Assembly (NCBI RefSeq): GCF_001730285.1
Contig: NZ_MIJZ01000001.1
Coordinates: 248,001-312,000 of the forward strand
Length of the DNA: 64,000 nt
Reading direction: 5' to 3'
DNA from: Enterococcus ureasiticus
GTDB lineage: Bacteria > Bacillota > Bacilli > Lactobacillales > Enterococcaceae
Both the position numbers and the translations under genes were made by a program. Under the pieces are notes generated by a model, which worked only from the letters and a program-made list of their open reading frames with translations, had not been told where the DNA came from and ran no database searches. Within the stretch, counting starts at the first letter, position 1, and each line of letters starts with the position of its first letter. Shown piece after piece: positions 18,865 through 32,131 of this stretch.

Positions 18865-19803
18865 TTAGACTTTGAAATAACTAATGTATTCTCGATCTTT
18901 AGGAAGATAATTTATAAATAAGAAACTATATAACTGTTGTTTATAGAATACACGTTGGTTTTTATCTTTGATCTTTTCCCATAATGGCTGTAATTCCGTT
19001 TTTAGTTTATCTAAGGTGATCTGAATCTCTTTAGAAAGCTCTTCACTTTCTAGAATTGGAACAGCAAGAAATAATTGATGTTCTTCATTCCTCTTCAGAT
19101 CTCCTGTCACTAGCAATGCCTCTTGAAAAATATTTTTTTTACTCTCTCTAGACTTATTCCTTTTCACCGATCGTATTACTTTTTGAATTTGAGGAATAAA
19201 ATAATTGATATCTACATCTCCAATTACATTCTGTAATGACTCAAAGTGTTGAGGCAACTCCTGTCTCTTCGAAAGTAAATTGAAATAATTTGCCAGATCT
19301 AAAGGAATCAGGTTATCTGGATAAACAGAAATAAAACGCAGTGTATCATTCCCCTCTTCTTTTCTACGAAAGACTGATAAGCTTTCTGGAGAGGCTTTGA
19401 CACCGAAAAAATAGTTATCTTGCTCTTCTTCAAAAAACAAAGACCAAAGCCATTCACCAAAAACGAAATAATTAATTGGTATTGAATCTTCTTGCGTAAT
19501 CGTTCGAAATGATTTTACTATTGAATCTGAGAGTTTTAGAGATTCTCCATGGGTATAAATAGGAAAAGTTAAGGAATATCTTCTGTTTTTACGTTCAAGA
19601 AGATTGTATTTGATCAGCTTATCTAAGTATAATTCTAAATTGCTATCTGTTGGAATATCTGCTTTTATTTGGCGTAAAATGACTTCTTGTTCTTTGCGCT
19701 CTGAAAGGTAATTCGTTATTTTTGTGAATAATGGATTAGAGACGATTTTATTTAGTTCTTCTTCATTTCTATTTGATGCAAAATAATAGGTTATATTTTC
19801 CAT
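18865..19803 (-). CDS. Conserved hypothetical protein downstream of ppaC
   Basis: 312 residues, mostly charged, no signal peptide or membrane helix. Residues about 40-80 (ending LIKYNLLERKNRRYSLT) look like a winged-helix unit. I do not recognise the rest; a relation to the DUF1803-type proteins found near ppaC/pflA in lactic bacteria is possible but unverified. It follows ppaC on the same strand after a hairpin terminator. A GAAAGAG RBS precedes the ATG. Confidence 0.6.
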   Translation of the reverse strand: MENITYYFASNRNEEELNKIVSNPLFTKITNYLSERKEQEVILRQIKADIPTDSNLELYLDKLIKYNLLERKNRRYSLTFPIYTHGESLKLSDSIVKSFRTITQEDSIPINYFVFGEWLWSLFFEEEQDNYFFGVKASPESLSVFRRKEEGNDTLRFISVYPDNLIPLDLANYFNLLSKRQELPQHFESLQNVIGDVDINYFIPQIQKVIRSVKRNKSRESKKNIFQEALLVTGDLKRNEEHQLFLAVPILESEELSKEIQITLDKLKTELQPLWEKIKDKNQRVFYKQQLYSFLFINYLPKDREYISYFKV

Positions 19804-19837
19804 GGTTGGATCACTCTTTCTTGTTTAACCTTAATAA

Positions 19838-19884
19838 TAATAAAAACTACAGCTGGCTCTATTGAAACACCACCTGTAGTTTAT
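19838..19884 (-). terminator. Terminator after ppaC
   Basis: The stem AAACTACAG (19844-19852) with CTGTAGTTT (19874-19882); a T-rich tail on the minus strand. Confidence 0.72.
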
Positions 19885-19913
19885 TAAGTTGCTAAATCAG
19901 ATGTGTATAGCCT

Positions 19914-20840
19914 TTAACTGAATGCTTCAGTTAATTGAGGAACAACTTGTTTTTTACGAGAAACAACACCATTTAAGAATGCCCGGTTATTATCGAGTTT
20001 CACTTTAAAAGCGGCTTCTACTTTATCTATTGAATCTCCGATTACTACTAACTCAGAGTCGCTGTTTAAAATATTTGTAATGATCAATACGAATAAGTCA
20101 TAACCGTTTGCAGTGTTTGCGTTATTCATTGCAGCTTCTAGTTCCGCCTGACGGTCTAGTACTTCGTTTAGATCAACTGTATTGACTTGCGCGATTCGAA
20201 CATTTTTATCCCCCATTGGGAAACTTTTAGCATCTAAATCTAATAATGTTTCTGCAGATTTGTCGCTTAAATTTGTACCGGCTTTTAACATGTCTAAACC
20301 ATAGCCATCTAAATTGATTTCTGCGATATCTGCAAGCTCGTTTGCTGCATCAATGTCTTCTTGAGTACATGTTGGTGATTTGAATAATAATGTATCTGAT
20401 ATAATTGCTGATACCATCATTCCAGCAATTTGTTTAGGAACTGTGACATTATTTTCTTTGAAGAGTTTTAAAACGATCGTACTTGTACAACCAACAGGCT
20501 CCGCACGGTAATACAACGGGTCTGCTGTCTCGAAGTTAGCGATACGATGGTGATCAACAACTGCAAGAATATTTAATTCGGCAATATCAGAGATACTTTG
20601 TTGAAATTCATTGTGATCAACTAACATTACTTGGTTTGTTTCTCCTGCTGCACTTTCAACTACTCGTGGTGCATCTACGTTAAAATAATCTAGTGCGTAT
20701 TGTGTTTCTTCACTGGGTGTTCCTAAAGCAACTGGTTCTGTATCTTTACCTAGCTCTTTTTGTAAGTATGCGAAACTGATTGCTGCTCCAATTGCATCTG
20801 TATCGGGATTTTGGTGTCCAAAAACAAGAATTTTTGACAT
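19914..20840 (-). CDS. ppaC: Manganese-dependent inorganic pyrophosphatase (family II)
   Basis: 308 residues, the standard length without CBS domains. It hydrolyses pyrophosphate in the cytoplasm. DHH-phosphoesterase motifs are clear: [13 protein letters not shown] (N-terminal), LVDHNE and VVDHHR, and the C-terminal DHHA2 substrate motif SRKKQ. The RBS is AGAAGGAG. It begins only 43 bp after the pflA terminator hairpin with no evident promoter between, so some read-through from pflBA is likely. Confidence 0.96.
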   Translation of the reverse strand: MSKILVFGHQNPDTDAIGAAISFAYLQKELGKDTEPVALGTPSEETQYALDYFNVDAPRVVESAAGETNQVMLVDHNEFQQSISDIAELNILAVVDHHRIANFETADPLYYRAEPVGCTSTIVLKLFKENNVTVPKQIAGMMVSAIISDTLLFKSPTCTQEDIDAANELADIAEINLDGYGLDMLKAGTNLSDKSAETLLDLDAKSFPMGDKNVRIAQVNTVDLNEVLDRQAELEAAMNNANTANGYDLFVLIITNILNSDSELVVIGDSIDKVEAAFKVKLDNNRAFLNGVVSRKKQVVPQLTEAFS

Positions 20841-20883
20841 AAAAATAGTTCACTCCTTCTTTTTTCTTCATTATTAATAATAA

Positions 20884-20931
20884 CAAAAAATAGAAAAGAA
20901 ACAACAATAATTGTCGCTCTTTTCTATTTTT
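20884..20931 (-). terminator. Terminator after pflA
   Basis: The stem AAAAATAGAAAAGA (20886-20899) with TCTTTTCTATTTTT (20918-20931). Confidence 0.72.
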
Positions 20932-20936
20932 ATAGA

Positions 20937-21701
20937 CTATCTTGATGCATAACCTTGATAGTCATTGACGTGAAGTAGTTTTTTAGCATTTGCTACACGA
21001 TCATCCTTCGGTGGTTCGATCCCTTCAAGCGGATAATCTAACCCTAATTCGTCCCATTTATATTTACCCATTACGTGATACGGTAAAACTTCGACTTTAT
21101 CGACATTTTTTAATGTTTTAATAAATGTATCTAAGCGAATTAAGTATTCGTCATAATCACTGCGTTCAGGGACTAAAACGTGACGAATCCAAACAGGCTT
21201 ACCAATTTCTGAAAGGTATTGGGCCATTTCCAGAATATTTTCGTTCCCTAGTGAAGTAAGTAACTTATGTTGTTCATTATCAATGTGTTTAATATCAAAT
21301 AATAATAAGTCAGTATAGTTCATCAGTTCTTGAAATTGGCTAAAAAATGGTTCTTCTCTCGTAAAGGGTTTGCCACAAGTATCGATTGTTGTATGTATGC
21401 CCTTTTCTTTTGCCTTTTTAAATAAGTCTGTTAAAAATTCTAATTGAAGTAATGGCTCCCCGCCACTAACAGTGATTCCGCCTTTTTCACCCCAATAAGA
21501 ACGATATTTGATTGCTTCATCTAAAACTTCATCTGTTGTAACAACGCGACCGCCTGAACCAATTTTCCAAGTGTCTGGGTTATGACAAAACTGGCAACGC
21601 ATGCGGCAACCTTGTGTGAATACAATAAATCGAACGCCAGGGCCATCAACGGTCCCAAAATTTTCTGTAGAATGGATTCTACCAGTAACAGGAGTTGTCA
21701 T
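20937..21701 (-). CDS. pflA: Pyruvate formate-lyase activating enzyme
   Basis: 254 residues, radical SAM. The 4Fe-4S motif CRMRCQFC (CX3CX2C) lies near residue 30, and the SAM-binding GGEP motif is in SGGEPLLQ. It installs the glycyl radical on PflB under anaerobic conditions. It lies 63 bp downstream of pflB, separated by a small hairpin that could lower its expression relative to PflB. Confidence 0.96.
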   Translation of the reverse strand: MTTPVTGRIHSTENFGTVDGPGVRFIVFTQGCRMRCQFCHNPDTWKIGSGGRVVTTDEVLDEAIKYRSYWGEKGGITVSGGEPLLQLEFLTDLFKKAKEKGIHTTIDTCGKPFTREEPFFSQFQELMNYTDLLLFDIKHIDNEQHKLLTSLGNENILEMAQYLSEIGKPVWIRHVLVPERSDYDEYLIRLDTFIKTLKNVDKVEVLPYHVMGKYKWDELGLDYPLEGIEPPKDDRVANAKKLLHVNDYQGYASR

Positions 21702-21718
21702 TCCTTGTTCCTCATTTC

Positions 21719-21750
21719 TTAAAAAAAGGGATGACGCGAGGTCACCCCTT
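21719..21750 (-). terminator. Hairpin between pflB and pflA (attenuator-like)
   Basis: On the minus strand AAGGGGTGAC pairs with GTCATCCCTT and is followed by a T-run. No promoter is seen between it and pflA, so partial termination is inferred. Confidence 0.7.
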
Positions 21751-21764
21751 CAATTGTTTGTTTT

Positions 21765-24011
<2,247 letters not shown>

Positions 24012-24054
24012 TTTGGGGCCTCCTTAGTATGCTGAAATCAACTGTAACAGCTTT

Positions 24055-24090
24055 ATGTGATTAGTATAACACATGATCATTTTTATGCAA
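24055..24090 (-). promoter_or_regulatory. pflB promoter overlapped by a Rex-like operator
   Basis: On the minus strand TTGCAT (24085-24090), 16 bp, TATACT (24063-24068). The -10 lies inside ATGTG-N10-CACAT (24055-24074), resembling the Rex box TTGTGA-N6-TCACAA. Rex repression at high NAD+/NADH would suit pfl; binding is inferred. Confidence 0.55.
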
Positions 24091-24235
24091 GCCTTTCCTT
24101 ACTATAATTTGAGCGAATTACCTATATTTTATAAAAAAAAATGAACAAATGCTTTTATATAGGCATTTTCAGTTTGTGATTATATTAACTAACATATTTC
24201 GTATGAATTTAAAAAGTAAGAAATCTGTAATAAAA

Positions 24236-24269
24236 ATACCGGAATCTGTACTAGTACAGATTCCGGTAT
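24236..24269 (-). terminator. Terminator after parC: 34-nt perfect palindrome
   Basis: A perfect dyad centred on GTACTAGTAC, with arms starting ATACCGGAATC. On the minus strand it is followed by TTTTTATT. Confidence 0.88.
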
Positions 24270-24299
24270 CCTTTAATTCTATAGAACAGTTTAACGATA

Positions 24300-26780
24300 T
24301 TACTTAGATTCCTCTTCAGCTTTTGGCACTAATTCTGCCGTATGCATTTCATGGACTTCTAAAATTTCACCATCTTGTTTTTCATCAAGCATAAATGAAC
24401 CATTAGATGTTCTATCGTTGATTGGATATTTTTCTGAATCAATGGTGTATTGCTTACCATTTTGTGTTGTGACTAATAATTCTAACGAACTACTTTCAGA
24501 CATAAACGATACGCGGTGAGGATTCTTTTTCAATTCTCTAAGAACCATCAGTCCACGTTTTGCCCGCCCGAGTTGTGGTAGCTCTTGTGCTAACATTCGT
24601 TTGATACTTCCTCGTTGTGTTAACATCACAATCGGTGTATCGCCATCTTCGTGAACTAGCAAGCCATTTACCACATAATCTTGCTCTTTTAAGTTCATCG
24701 CCTTAACTCCAGCAGCTTTAGCACCAACTACAGGTACTTCTTCTAACGGATAGCGTAATCCAAATCCACGGTGGCTGACTAAAAAGACGTCTAAGATCTT
24801 TTGTTCGTTTGTCAAATAAACATTTACGATTTCATCTGTTTCAGACTTCAACTTCATACAGTTTGTCGGACGCGTCTTATACGTTCTCCAAGGTTCAAAA
24901 TCAGTCATTTTACTTTGTTTGATCATACCTTCTTTTGTCATGAAAACAAATGTCTTCGTTGGAGATAGTTCTTTGTAGGTATAAACAGCAATGATCGATT
25001 CATCAACTGAGAGATTTAAAATAGCTTGTGAAATATGTTCACCGATTTCCTTCCATCTCAAATCTGGAAGTTCATGAACAGGTCGATAAATCACATTGGC
25101 TTTGTTTGTAATCAGTAAGATATGATCTAGCGTATTGACTTCACCAGTATAAAGCAAAAAGTCTCCGTCTTTCATTCCGACCTCTTCTGGTTTTGAAGCG
25201 CTATATGAACGTATGCTACTTCGCTTGATATACCCTTCATGCGTGACTGTAACAACGACATCTTCTTGAGCAATCAAAACTTTTGTATCAATCTTGATTT
25301 CTTGAATTTCATCTTCTATTTGAGTTAGACGTGGGTTACCGTATTGTTTTTTGACTTCGCGCAATTCTTTTTTCATTACGTTGAACAATTCTTTTTCATC
25401 ACTCAAAATTTTTGTCAACTCAGTAACAAGTAGATTTAACTCTTCCGCTTCTTTTTCAAGCTGCGTGATATCTGTATTAGTTAAACGATATAATTGCAAC
25501 GTAACAATAGCTTCTGCTTGTTCTTCAGTAAAAGCGTAGGCTTTTACTAAATTCATTTTAGCATCTTTCTTATCTTTACTAGCACGAATCGTTTCGATTA
25601 CTTTGTCTAGAATCGACAGAGCTTTAATTAAGCCAGCTACGATATGTTGGCGTTTTTTTGCCTTGTTCAATTCAAATTGGCTACGATTAGTGATTACTTG
25701 TTTACGGTGAGCAATGTAACTATCTAAAATTCGTTTTAAACCAACTTGCTGCGGTGTCATATTATCGATTGCTACCATATTGAAGTTGTAATTGATTTGC
25801 AACTCAGTATTTTTGAAAAGATAATTTAAAATACCTTCAGCATTTGTATCTTTTTTCAATTCAATCGCGATTTGTAATCCAGTTCGGTCACTTTCATCAC
25901 GAACTTCAGCAATACCATCGATTTTTTTATTTAAGCGAACTTCATCCATCTTCTTAACTAATGTTGCTTTGTTGACTTCATAAGGAATTTCCGTGACAAC
26001 GATTTGTTGTTTGCCGCCTTTTAAAGGTTCGATCCTTGTTTTTGAACGAAGAATCACTTTTCCACGACCTGTTTCATAGGCCTTTTTGATTTCTTCTTTT
26101 CCTTGTAAAATCCCACCTGTTGGAAAATCTGGACCTGGAATAAATTCCATTAGTTTATCTAATGTTGCATTCGGGTGGTCAATCAAGTGAATCGTACCGT
26201 CGATAATTTCCGCTAAATTGTGAGTAGGAATTTCTGTAGCGTAACCAGCTGAAATCCCAGTTGAGCCATTCACGAGTAAATTGGGATATTTAGCTGGTAA
26301 AACAGTTGGTTCTTTTTCCGTATCATCAAAGTTCCAAACAAAATCGACTGTTTCTTTCTCGATATCTTTTAAAAGTTCTCCACTTAATTCAGACAAACGT
26401 GCTTCTGTATAACGCATCGCAGCTGGTGGATCACCATCCATACTTCCGTTATTCCCGTGCATTTCGATCAAAACTTCACGAAGTTTCCAGTCTTGACTTA
26501 AACGAACCATTGCTTCGTAAATACTGCTGTCGCCGTGGGGATGATAATTCCCCATGATATTCCCAACAGATTTTGCTGATTTTCTAAAACTTTTTTCAAA
26601 GGTATTTCCATCTTTGTTCATGGAGTATAATATTCTGCGTTGTACAGGTTTTAACCCATCACGAATATCCGGTAGGGCACGTTCTTGAATGATATATTTG
26701 GAATATCTTCCAAAACGATCGCCCATTACTTCTTCAAGCGTTAATTCTTGAATATCCTGGCGTTTTTCCAAATTCGTCAC
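24300..26780 (-). CDS. parC: DNA topoisomerase IV subunit A
   Basis: 826 residues. It cleaves and rejoins DNA to decatenate chromosomes. Catalytic Tyr124 (AAMRYTEAR) is present. The quinolone-resistance region HPHGDSSIYEAMV has Ser85 and Glu89 at the positions usually mutated, so it looks wild type. C-terminal beta-pinwheel repeats follow. Chosen as ParC over GyrA because it sits 3 bp after parE. RBS AGGGAG. Confidence 0.96.
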   Translation of the reverse strand: MTNLEKRQDIQELTLEEVMGDRFGRYSKYIIQERALPDIRDGLKPVQRRILYSMNKDGNTFEKSFRKSAKSVGNIMGNYHPHGDSSIYEAMVRLSQDWKLREVLIEMHGNNGSMDGDPPAAMRYTEARLSELSGELLKDIEKETVDFVWNFDDTEKEPTVLPAKYPNLLVNGSTGISAGYATEIPTHNLAEIIDGTIHLIDHPNATLDKLMEFIPGPDFPTGGILQGKEEIKKAYETGRGKVILRSKTRIEPLKGGKQQIVVTEIPYEVNKATLVKKMDEVRLNKKIDGIAEVRDESDRTGLQIAIELKKDTNAEGILNYLFKNTELQINYNFNMVAIDNMTPQQVGLKRILDSYIAHRKQVITNRSQFELNKAKKRQHIVAGLIKALSILDKVIETIRASKDKKDAKMNLVKAYAFTEEQAEAIVTLQLYRLTNTDITQLEKEAEELNLLVTELTKILSDEKELFNVMKKELREVKKQYGNPRLTQIEDEIQEIKIDTKVLIAQEDVVVTVTHEGYIKRSSIRSYSASKPEEVGMKDGDFLLYTGEVNTLDHILLITNKANVIYRPVHELPDLRWKEIGEHISQAILNLSVDESIIAVYTYKELSPTKTFVFMTKEGMIKQSKMTDFEPWRTYKTRPTNCMKLKSETDEIVNVYLTNEQKILDVFLVSHRGFGLRYPLEEVPVVGAKAAGVKAMNLKEQDYVVNGLLVHEDGDTPIVMLTQRGSIKRMLAQELPQLGRAKRGLMVLRELKKNPHRVSFMSESSSLELLVTTQNGKQYTIDSEKYPINDRTSNGSFMLDEKQDGEILEVHEMHTAELVPKAEEESK

Positions 26781-26783
26781 TCC

Positions 26784-28874
<2,091 letters not shown>

Positions 28875-28933
28875 TTATACTTGAATTATAGGGCGCAAGG
28901 CCACATCATTACAATAATACTCTAAAAGCTCCC

Positions 28934-28966
28934 AAAAAAAAAGAGCTTTCCTAAACGGCCACTCTT
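28934..28966 (-). terminator. Terminator after the CoA-binding protein gene
   Basis: The stem AAAGAG/CTCTTT is followed on the minus strand by a nine-T run. An overlapping alternative hairpin AAAGCTC/GAGCTTT is also possible. Confidence 0.6.
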
Positions 28967-28984
28967 TCTTAAGATTATTTGCAT

Positions 28985-29410
28985 CTATTTAGGCATTTCA
29001 GCTAATTCAATTTTAATGCAACGATTCATTATAATAGCATTTCTTCCTGCTTTTTTCAACATTTCAGCAGCTTCTTCACTTTCCAGACCTAATTGGGCCC
29101 AAAAGACTTTTGCATCGGTTTCTATGAAATCTTGCGCAACTTCAGGTAAAAATTCACTTCTGCGAAAAATATCGACGATATCGATTTGGCCGGGTACATC
29201 TTGTAATTTTTCATAGACTTTTTCACCAAGAATTTCTTGTCTAGCTAGGATTGGGTTTACAGGAATGATTTCATAGCCATAATTTTGTAGTAATTTGGCA
29301 ATTTGATAACTCGTGCGGTCTTCTTTTGCGCTTAGCCCAACTACTGCGATTCGTTTGGCTTGTTTTAAGTAATCAAAAATTTGTTTTTGTGATGGGTTTT
29401 CTATTGGCAT
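28985..29410 (-). CDS. CoA-binding domain protein (YccU-like)
   Basis: 141 residues from the ATG at 29410, which has GAAAGGAAG six bases upstream; the longer frame to 29452 lacks an RBS. A Rossmann-type CoA-binding fold shows in AKRIAVVGLSAKEDRTSY, with the closing MNRCIKIE typical of this family. Function unknown beyond presumed CoA or nucleotide binding. Divergent from plsY. Confidence 0.85.
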   Translation of the reverse strand: MPIENPSQKQIFDYLKQAKRIAVVGLSAKEDRTSYQIAKLLQNYGYEIIPVNPILARQEILGEKVYEKLQDVPGQIDIVDIFRRSEFLPEVAQDFIETDAKVFWAQLGLESEEAAEMLKKAGRNAIIMNRCIKIELAEMPK

Positions 29411-29527
29411 TTTGATCTTCCTTTCTAAATTTCTCTTCCTTTCATTATACAACGAATATTTAATTATTGTTAGCTGTTTCTATTCATGATAAAATAAATG
29501 CTAGTTTGAACAGAAAGAGGTTGCTTA

Positions 29528-30172
29528 ATGAAATTCTTCGTGCTATTAATTATTGCTTATCTACTTGGTTCTATACCTTCAGGTGTTTGGGTTGGAAAAC
29601 TCTTTTTTAAAAAGGATATTCGTCTATTTGGTAGTGGCAATACAGGGACGACAAATACGTTTAGAGTTCTGGGAAAAAAAGCTGGCATAGCTGTTTTGCT
29701 AATGGATATTTTAAAAGGAACGCTAGCAACTAGTTTACCTCTGCTATTTGGTTTGAATGTTAATCCTTTAGTTTTTGGTGTTGCAGCGGTTCTCGGTCAC
29801 ACATTTCCGATTTTCGCAAATTTCAAAGGAGGAAAGGCTGTCGCGACAAGTGCAGGAATGATTTTGGCTTACAATCCAGCATTTTTTGTTTATTCTGCTT
29901 TAATTTTTATTATTATATTATATATTACCAGCATGGTGAGTTTGACTAGTATGATCAGTGCTGTGCTAATCACGCTTTCAACAGTCATTTTACCATTTGC
30001 TATTCCGGCTATCCTGCCTCAATTTGACTGGTTGTTGACATCGATTGCTTTAGCTTTGACGATTTTTATTTTTATCCGTCATAAAGATAATATAAAGCGG
30101 ATCAAAGACGGGACTGAAAGTCGAGTACCATTTGGTTTAGGTGCTCACAAAAACGATAAAACAAAAGATTAA
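29528..30172 (+). CDS. plsY: Glycerol-3-phosphate acyltransferase (acyl-phosphate dependent)
   Basis: 214 residues, five membrane helices. It makes lysophosphatidic acid from acyl-phosphate and glycerol-3-phosphate. The three PlsY motifs are visible: GSIPSG at the N-terminus, [12 protein letters not shown] around residue 37, and [18 protein letters not shown] around residue 95. RBS AAGAGG. Commonly next to parE/parC (divergent) in Gram-positive cocci, as here. Confidence 0.96.
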   Translation: MKFFVLLIIAYLLGSIPSGVWVGKLFFKKDIRLFGSGNTGTTNTFRVLGKKAGIAVLLMDILKGTLATSLPLLFGLNVNPLVFGVAAVLGHTFPIFANFKGGKAVATSAGMILAYNPAFFVYSALIFIIILYITSMVSLTSMISAVLITLSTVILPFAIPAILPQFDWLLTSIALALTIFIFIRHKDNIKRIKDGTESRVPFGLGAHKNDKTKD

Positions 30173-30216
30173 AAACTAGGACATGAAGTTTGTGAGACTT
30201 CGTGTCCTAGTTTTTT
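30171..30216. terminator. Bidirectional terminator between plsY and the epimerase gene
   Basis: An 18-bp stem with one G-T pair, AAAACTAGGACATGAAGT with its complement, flanked by A and T tracts. Confidence 0.88.
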
Positions 30217-30225
30217 GATATCATT

Positions 30226-31101
30226 CTACTTAGCTGTAAGTGTGTACTGTGTTTTAAAGACATCTGATGCAGTTAATTTGTTGATGCCTTTTTTGTCAAC
30301 AAGATTTCCTGACGCATTTACCTCGTCTGCTATGCCGCACCACGGTTCGATACAGACGAATGGTGCTTCTTTTTGATAAGGAGACCAAACGCCAACATAA
30401 GGCATATCTGTGTAACTCAAACTAATGCTGTGAGACCCTTCATCTGTTTCAATCGTAAAGGTGTTTATTCCTTTGGTTTCAAAAATAATTGCATCATCTT
30501 TGAATAACTCTCTGCGGATATCAAGACTAGTATTCGTTTGTCCTAATGTTTTATGCTCAAAATCAGCGAAAGGTCCTACTAAGGGAATCTGAGTGCGAGA
30601 TTTTTTAGGTGAAAAACTTAGATAATAATCGTCAAATGTCAAATTTTGTTCTAAGGGAACATTAAATGCAGGATGACCGCCAATTGAAAAGTACATATCG
30701 CCAGTACCAGTATTTTCAACTTGATAATCAACGACTAAGTTCTCTTCTTTTAGCGCATAAGAGATAATCAATTCAAAATCAAAAGGATACACTTTTTTTG
30801 ATTCTTTACTACTTTTTAACGATAGTGAAACTAACTCAGATCCATGTTCGATCACTTCAAAAAGACTATCCCTAGCAAATCCATGCTGCCCCATCGGGTA
30901 TGTTTGATTTTCGTATGTGTATTGATCATCTTTTAAACGCCCGACAACTGGAAATAATACTGGTGCATGGCGACCCCAAAATGTGGGATCTCCTTGCCAG
31001 ATGTATTCGATATTATTTTTCTTTGATTTCAAGCTGACAAGTTCAGCACCGTCTTCTGCGATAGTTGCAATTAAAAATTCATTTTCAATTTGTACAGTCA
31101 T
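30226..31101 (-). CDS. Aldose 1-epimerase family protein (LacX-like)
   Basis: 291 residues of the galactose-mutarotase fold. GQHGFARDS and IGGHPAFNVP carry the conserved histidines, and the C-terminal CIEPWCGI has the conserved acid. It presumably interconverts sugar anomers in the cytoplasm; the exact sugar is unknown. It begins 12 bp after codY with no terminator between, so it should be transcribed from the codY operon. Confidence 0.85.
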   Translation of the reverse strand: MTVQIENEFLIATIAEDGAELVSLKSKKNNIEYIWQGDPTFWGRHAPVLFPVVGRLKDDQYTYENQTYPMGQHGFARDSLFEVIEHGSELVSLSLKSSKESKKVYPFDFELIISYALKEENLVVDYQVENTGTGDMYFSIGGHPAFNVPLEQNLTFDDYYLSFSPKKSRTQIPLVGPFADFEHKTLGQTNTSLDIRRELFKDDAIIFETKGINTFTIETDEGSHSISLSYTDMPYVGVWSPYQKEAPFVCIEPWCGIADEVNASGNLVDKKGINKLTASDVFKTQYTLTAK

Positions 31102-31113
31102 GTTCTACGCCCC

Positions 31114-31905
31114 CTACTTATTATCTTTTTCCAATTCCTTGATAAATTGTTTGTTTAAGACTTTTAAATAAGTCCCCTTCATTCCTAAAGATCTTGATTC
31201 AATGATACCCGCAGATTCTAATTTTCTTAAAGCATTTACGATTACAGAGCGAGTAATCCCGATTTCGTCGGCAATGCTAGAAGCAGTCAATCTACCTTCT
31301 TCGCCATCTAAGGCTTTAAATATCGCTTGAACCGCTTTTAATTCACTGTAAGATAATGTATTGATTGCCATTTGTACAGCTGTTGCACTACGAACATTAG
31401 CTTCGATATTGCGGGATTGTTGATAAAGAATCTGCATACCAACAACTGTGGCGCTATATTCAGCCAAAACCAAATCCTCATCATTGAATGATTGTTCTAC
31501 TCTAGCTAGTATAATCGTTCCTAAACGTTCACCTGCCCCAAACATTGGCACGATTGTTGTTAATCCAAAAGGATATTTTTCACGTAGTTCAACAGGAAAT
31601 GCAGTCAAATCACTAGTAATAGAGATATTTGCTTCTGTTTTGGTTAAGTTGTCAGCCGCATCTGTATAGCTTTGCGGGAATCTTTTTTCTTCAAACATGT
31701 GCTTTACACGCGCATTATTAACATCTAGTTTTTCGTTATACCCTAACAAAACCCCTTCGTTACTAATAATATATGCATTGCTATCTAAAACATCCCCTAA
31801 AATCACGGCCATCTTGTCATACGGTAATTCGGCCTTTTGATCAAAGGTATTTTTCTGTTGTAAAAGTTTATTGATTTGACGGGTTTTTTCTAATAAAGTA
31901 GTCAT
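31114..31905 (-). CDS. codY: Global transcriptional regulator CodY
   Basis: 263 residues. It is a GTP- and branched-chain-amino-acid-sensing repressor of stationary-phase and nutrient genes. The N-terminal GAF domain (about 1-155) starts LLEKTRQINKLLQ; the winged helix-turn-helix near the C-terminus reads ASSIADEIGITRSVIVNALR. Last of the xerC-hslV-hslU-codY block. It has a 226-bp leader with a repeated structured element and RBS AGGAGG. Confidence 0.97.
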   Translation of the reverse strand: MTTLLEKTRQINKLLQQKNTFDQKAELPYDKMAVILGDVLDSNAYIISNEGVLLGYNEKLDVNNARVKHMFEEKRFPQSYTDAADNLTKTEANISITSDLTAFPVELREKYPFGLTTIVPMFGAGERLGTIILARVEQSFNDEDLVLAEYSATVVGMQILYQQSRNIEANVRSATAVQMAINTLSYSELKAVQAIFKALDGEEGRLTASSIADEIGITRSVIVNALRKLESAGIIESRSLGMKGTYLKVLNKQFIKELEKDNK

Positions 31906-31934
31906 TTTTACTCCTCCTAATTTAAAAGCTGAAA

Positions 31935-32027
31935 GAGCTCGTTCAGCCTTGAAAGGAAAATAAGAAAAAATGAATGAGATGCTTTTTGTCTCATTTATTT
32001 TTTATCTTTTTCCCGAGAGGCTAGCTC
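31935..32027 (-). repeat. Structured leader element, copy A (upstream of codY)
   Basis: On the transcript strand it runs from GAGCTAG to CTGAACGAGCTC and ends 30 bp before codY. The ends pair (GAGCT with AGCTC plus further pairs). A smaller ATGAGA/TCTCAT hairpin followed by T's lies inside. It shares both ends with the element at 51789. Confidence 0.55.
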
Positions 32028-32131
32028 TTGAAGCTAGATAATACATGCAACAGTGTTCCGTTGTGTACGTTTATTCATTATGATTCAAAGTTAAAGATGA
32101 AAAACTCCTTCAGATATATATCTAAATAATC

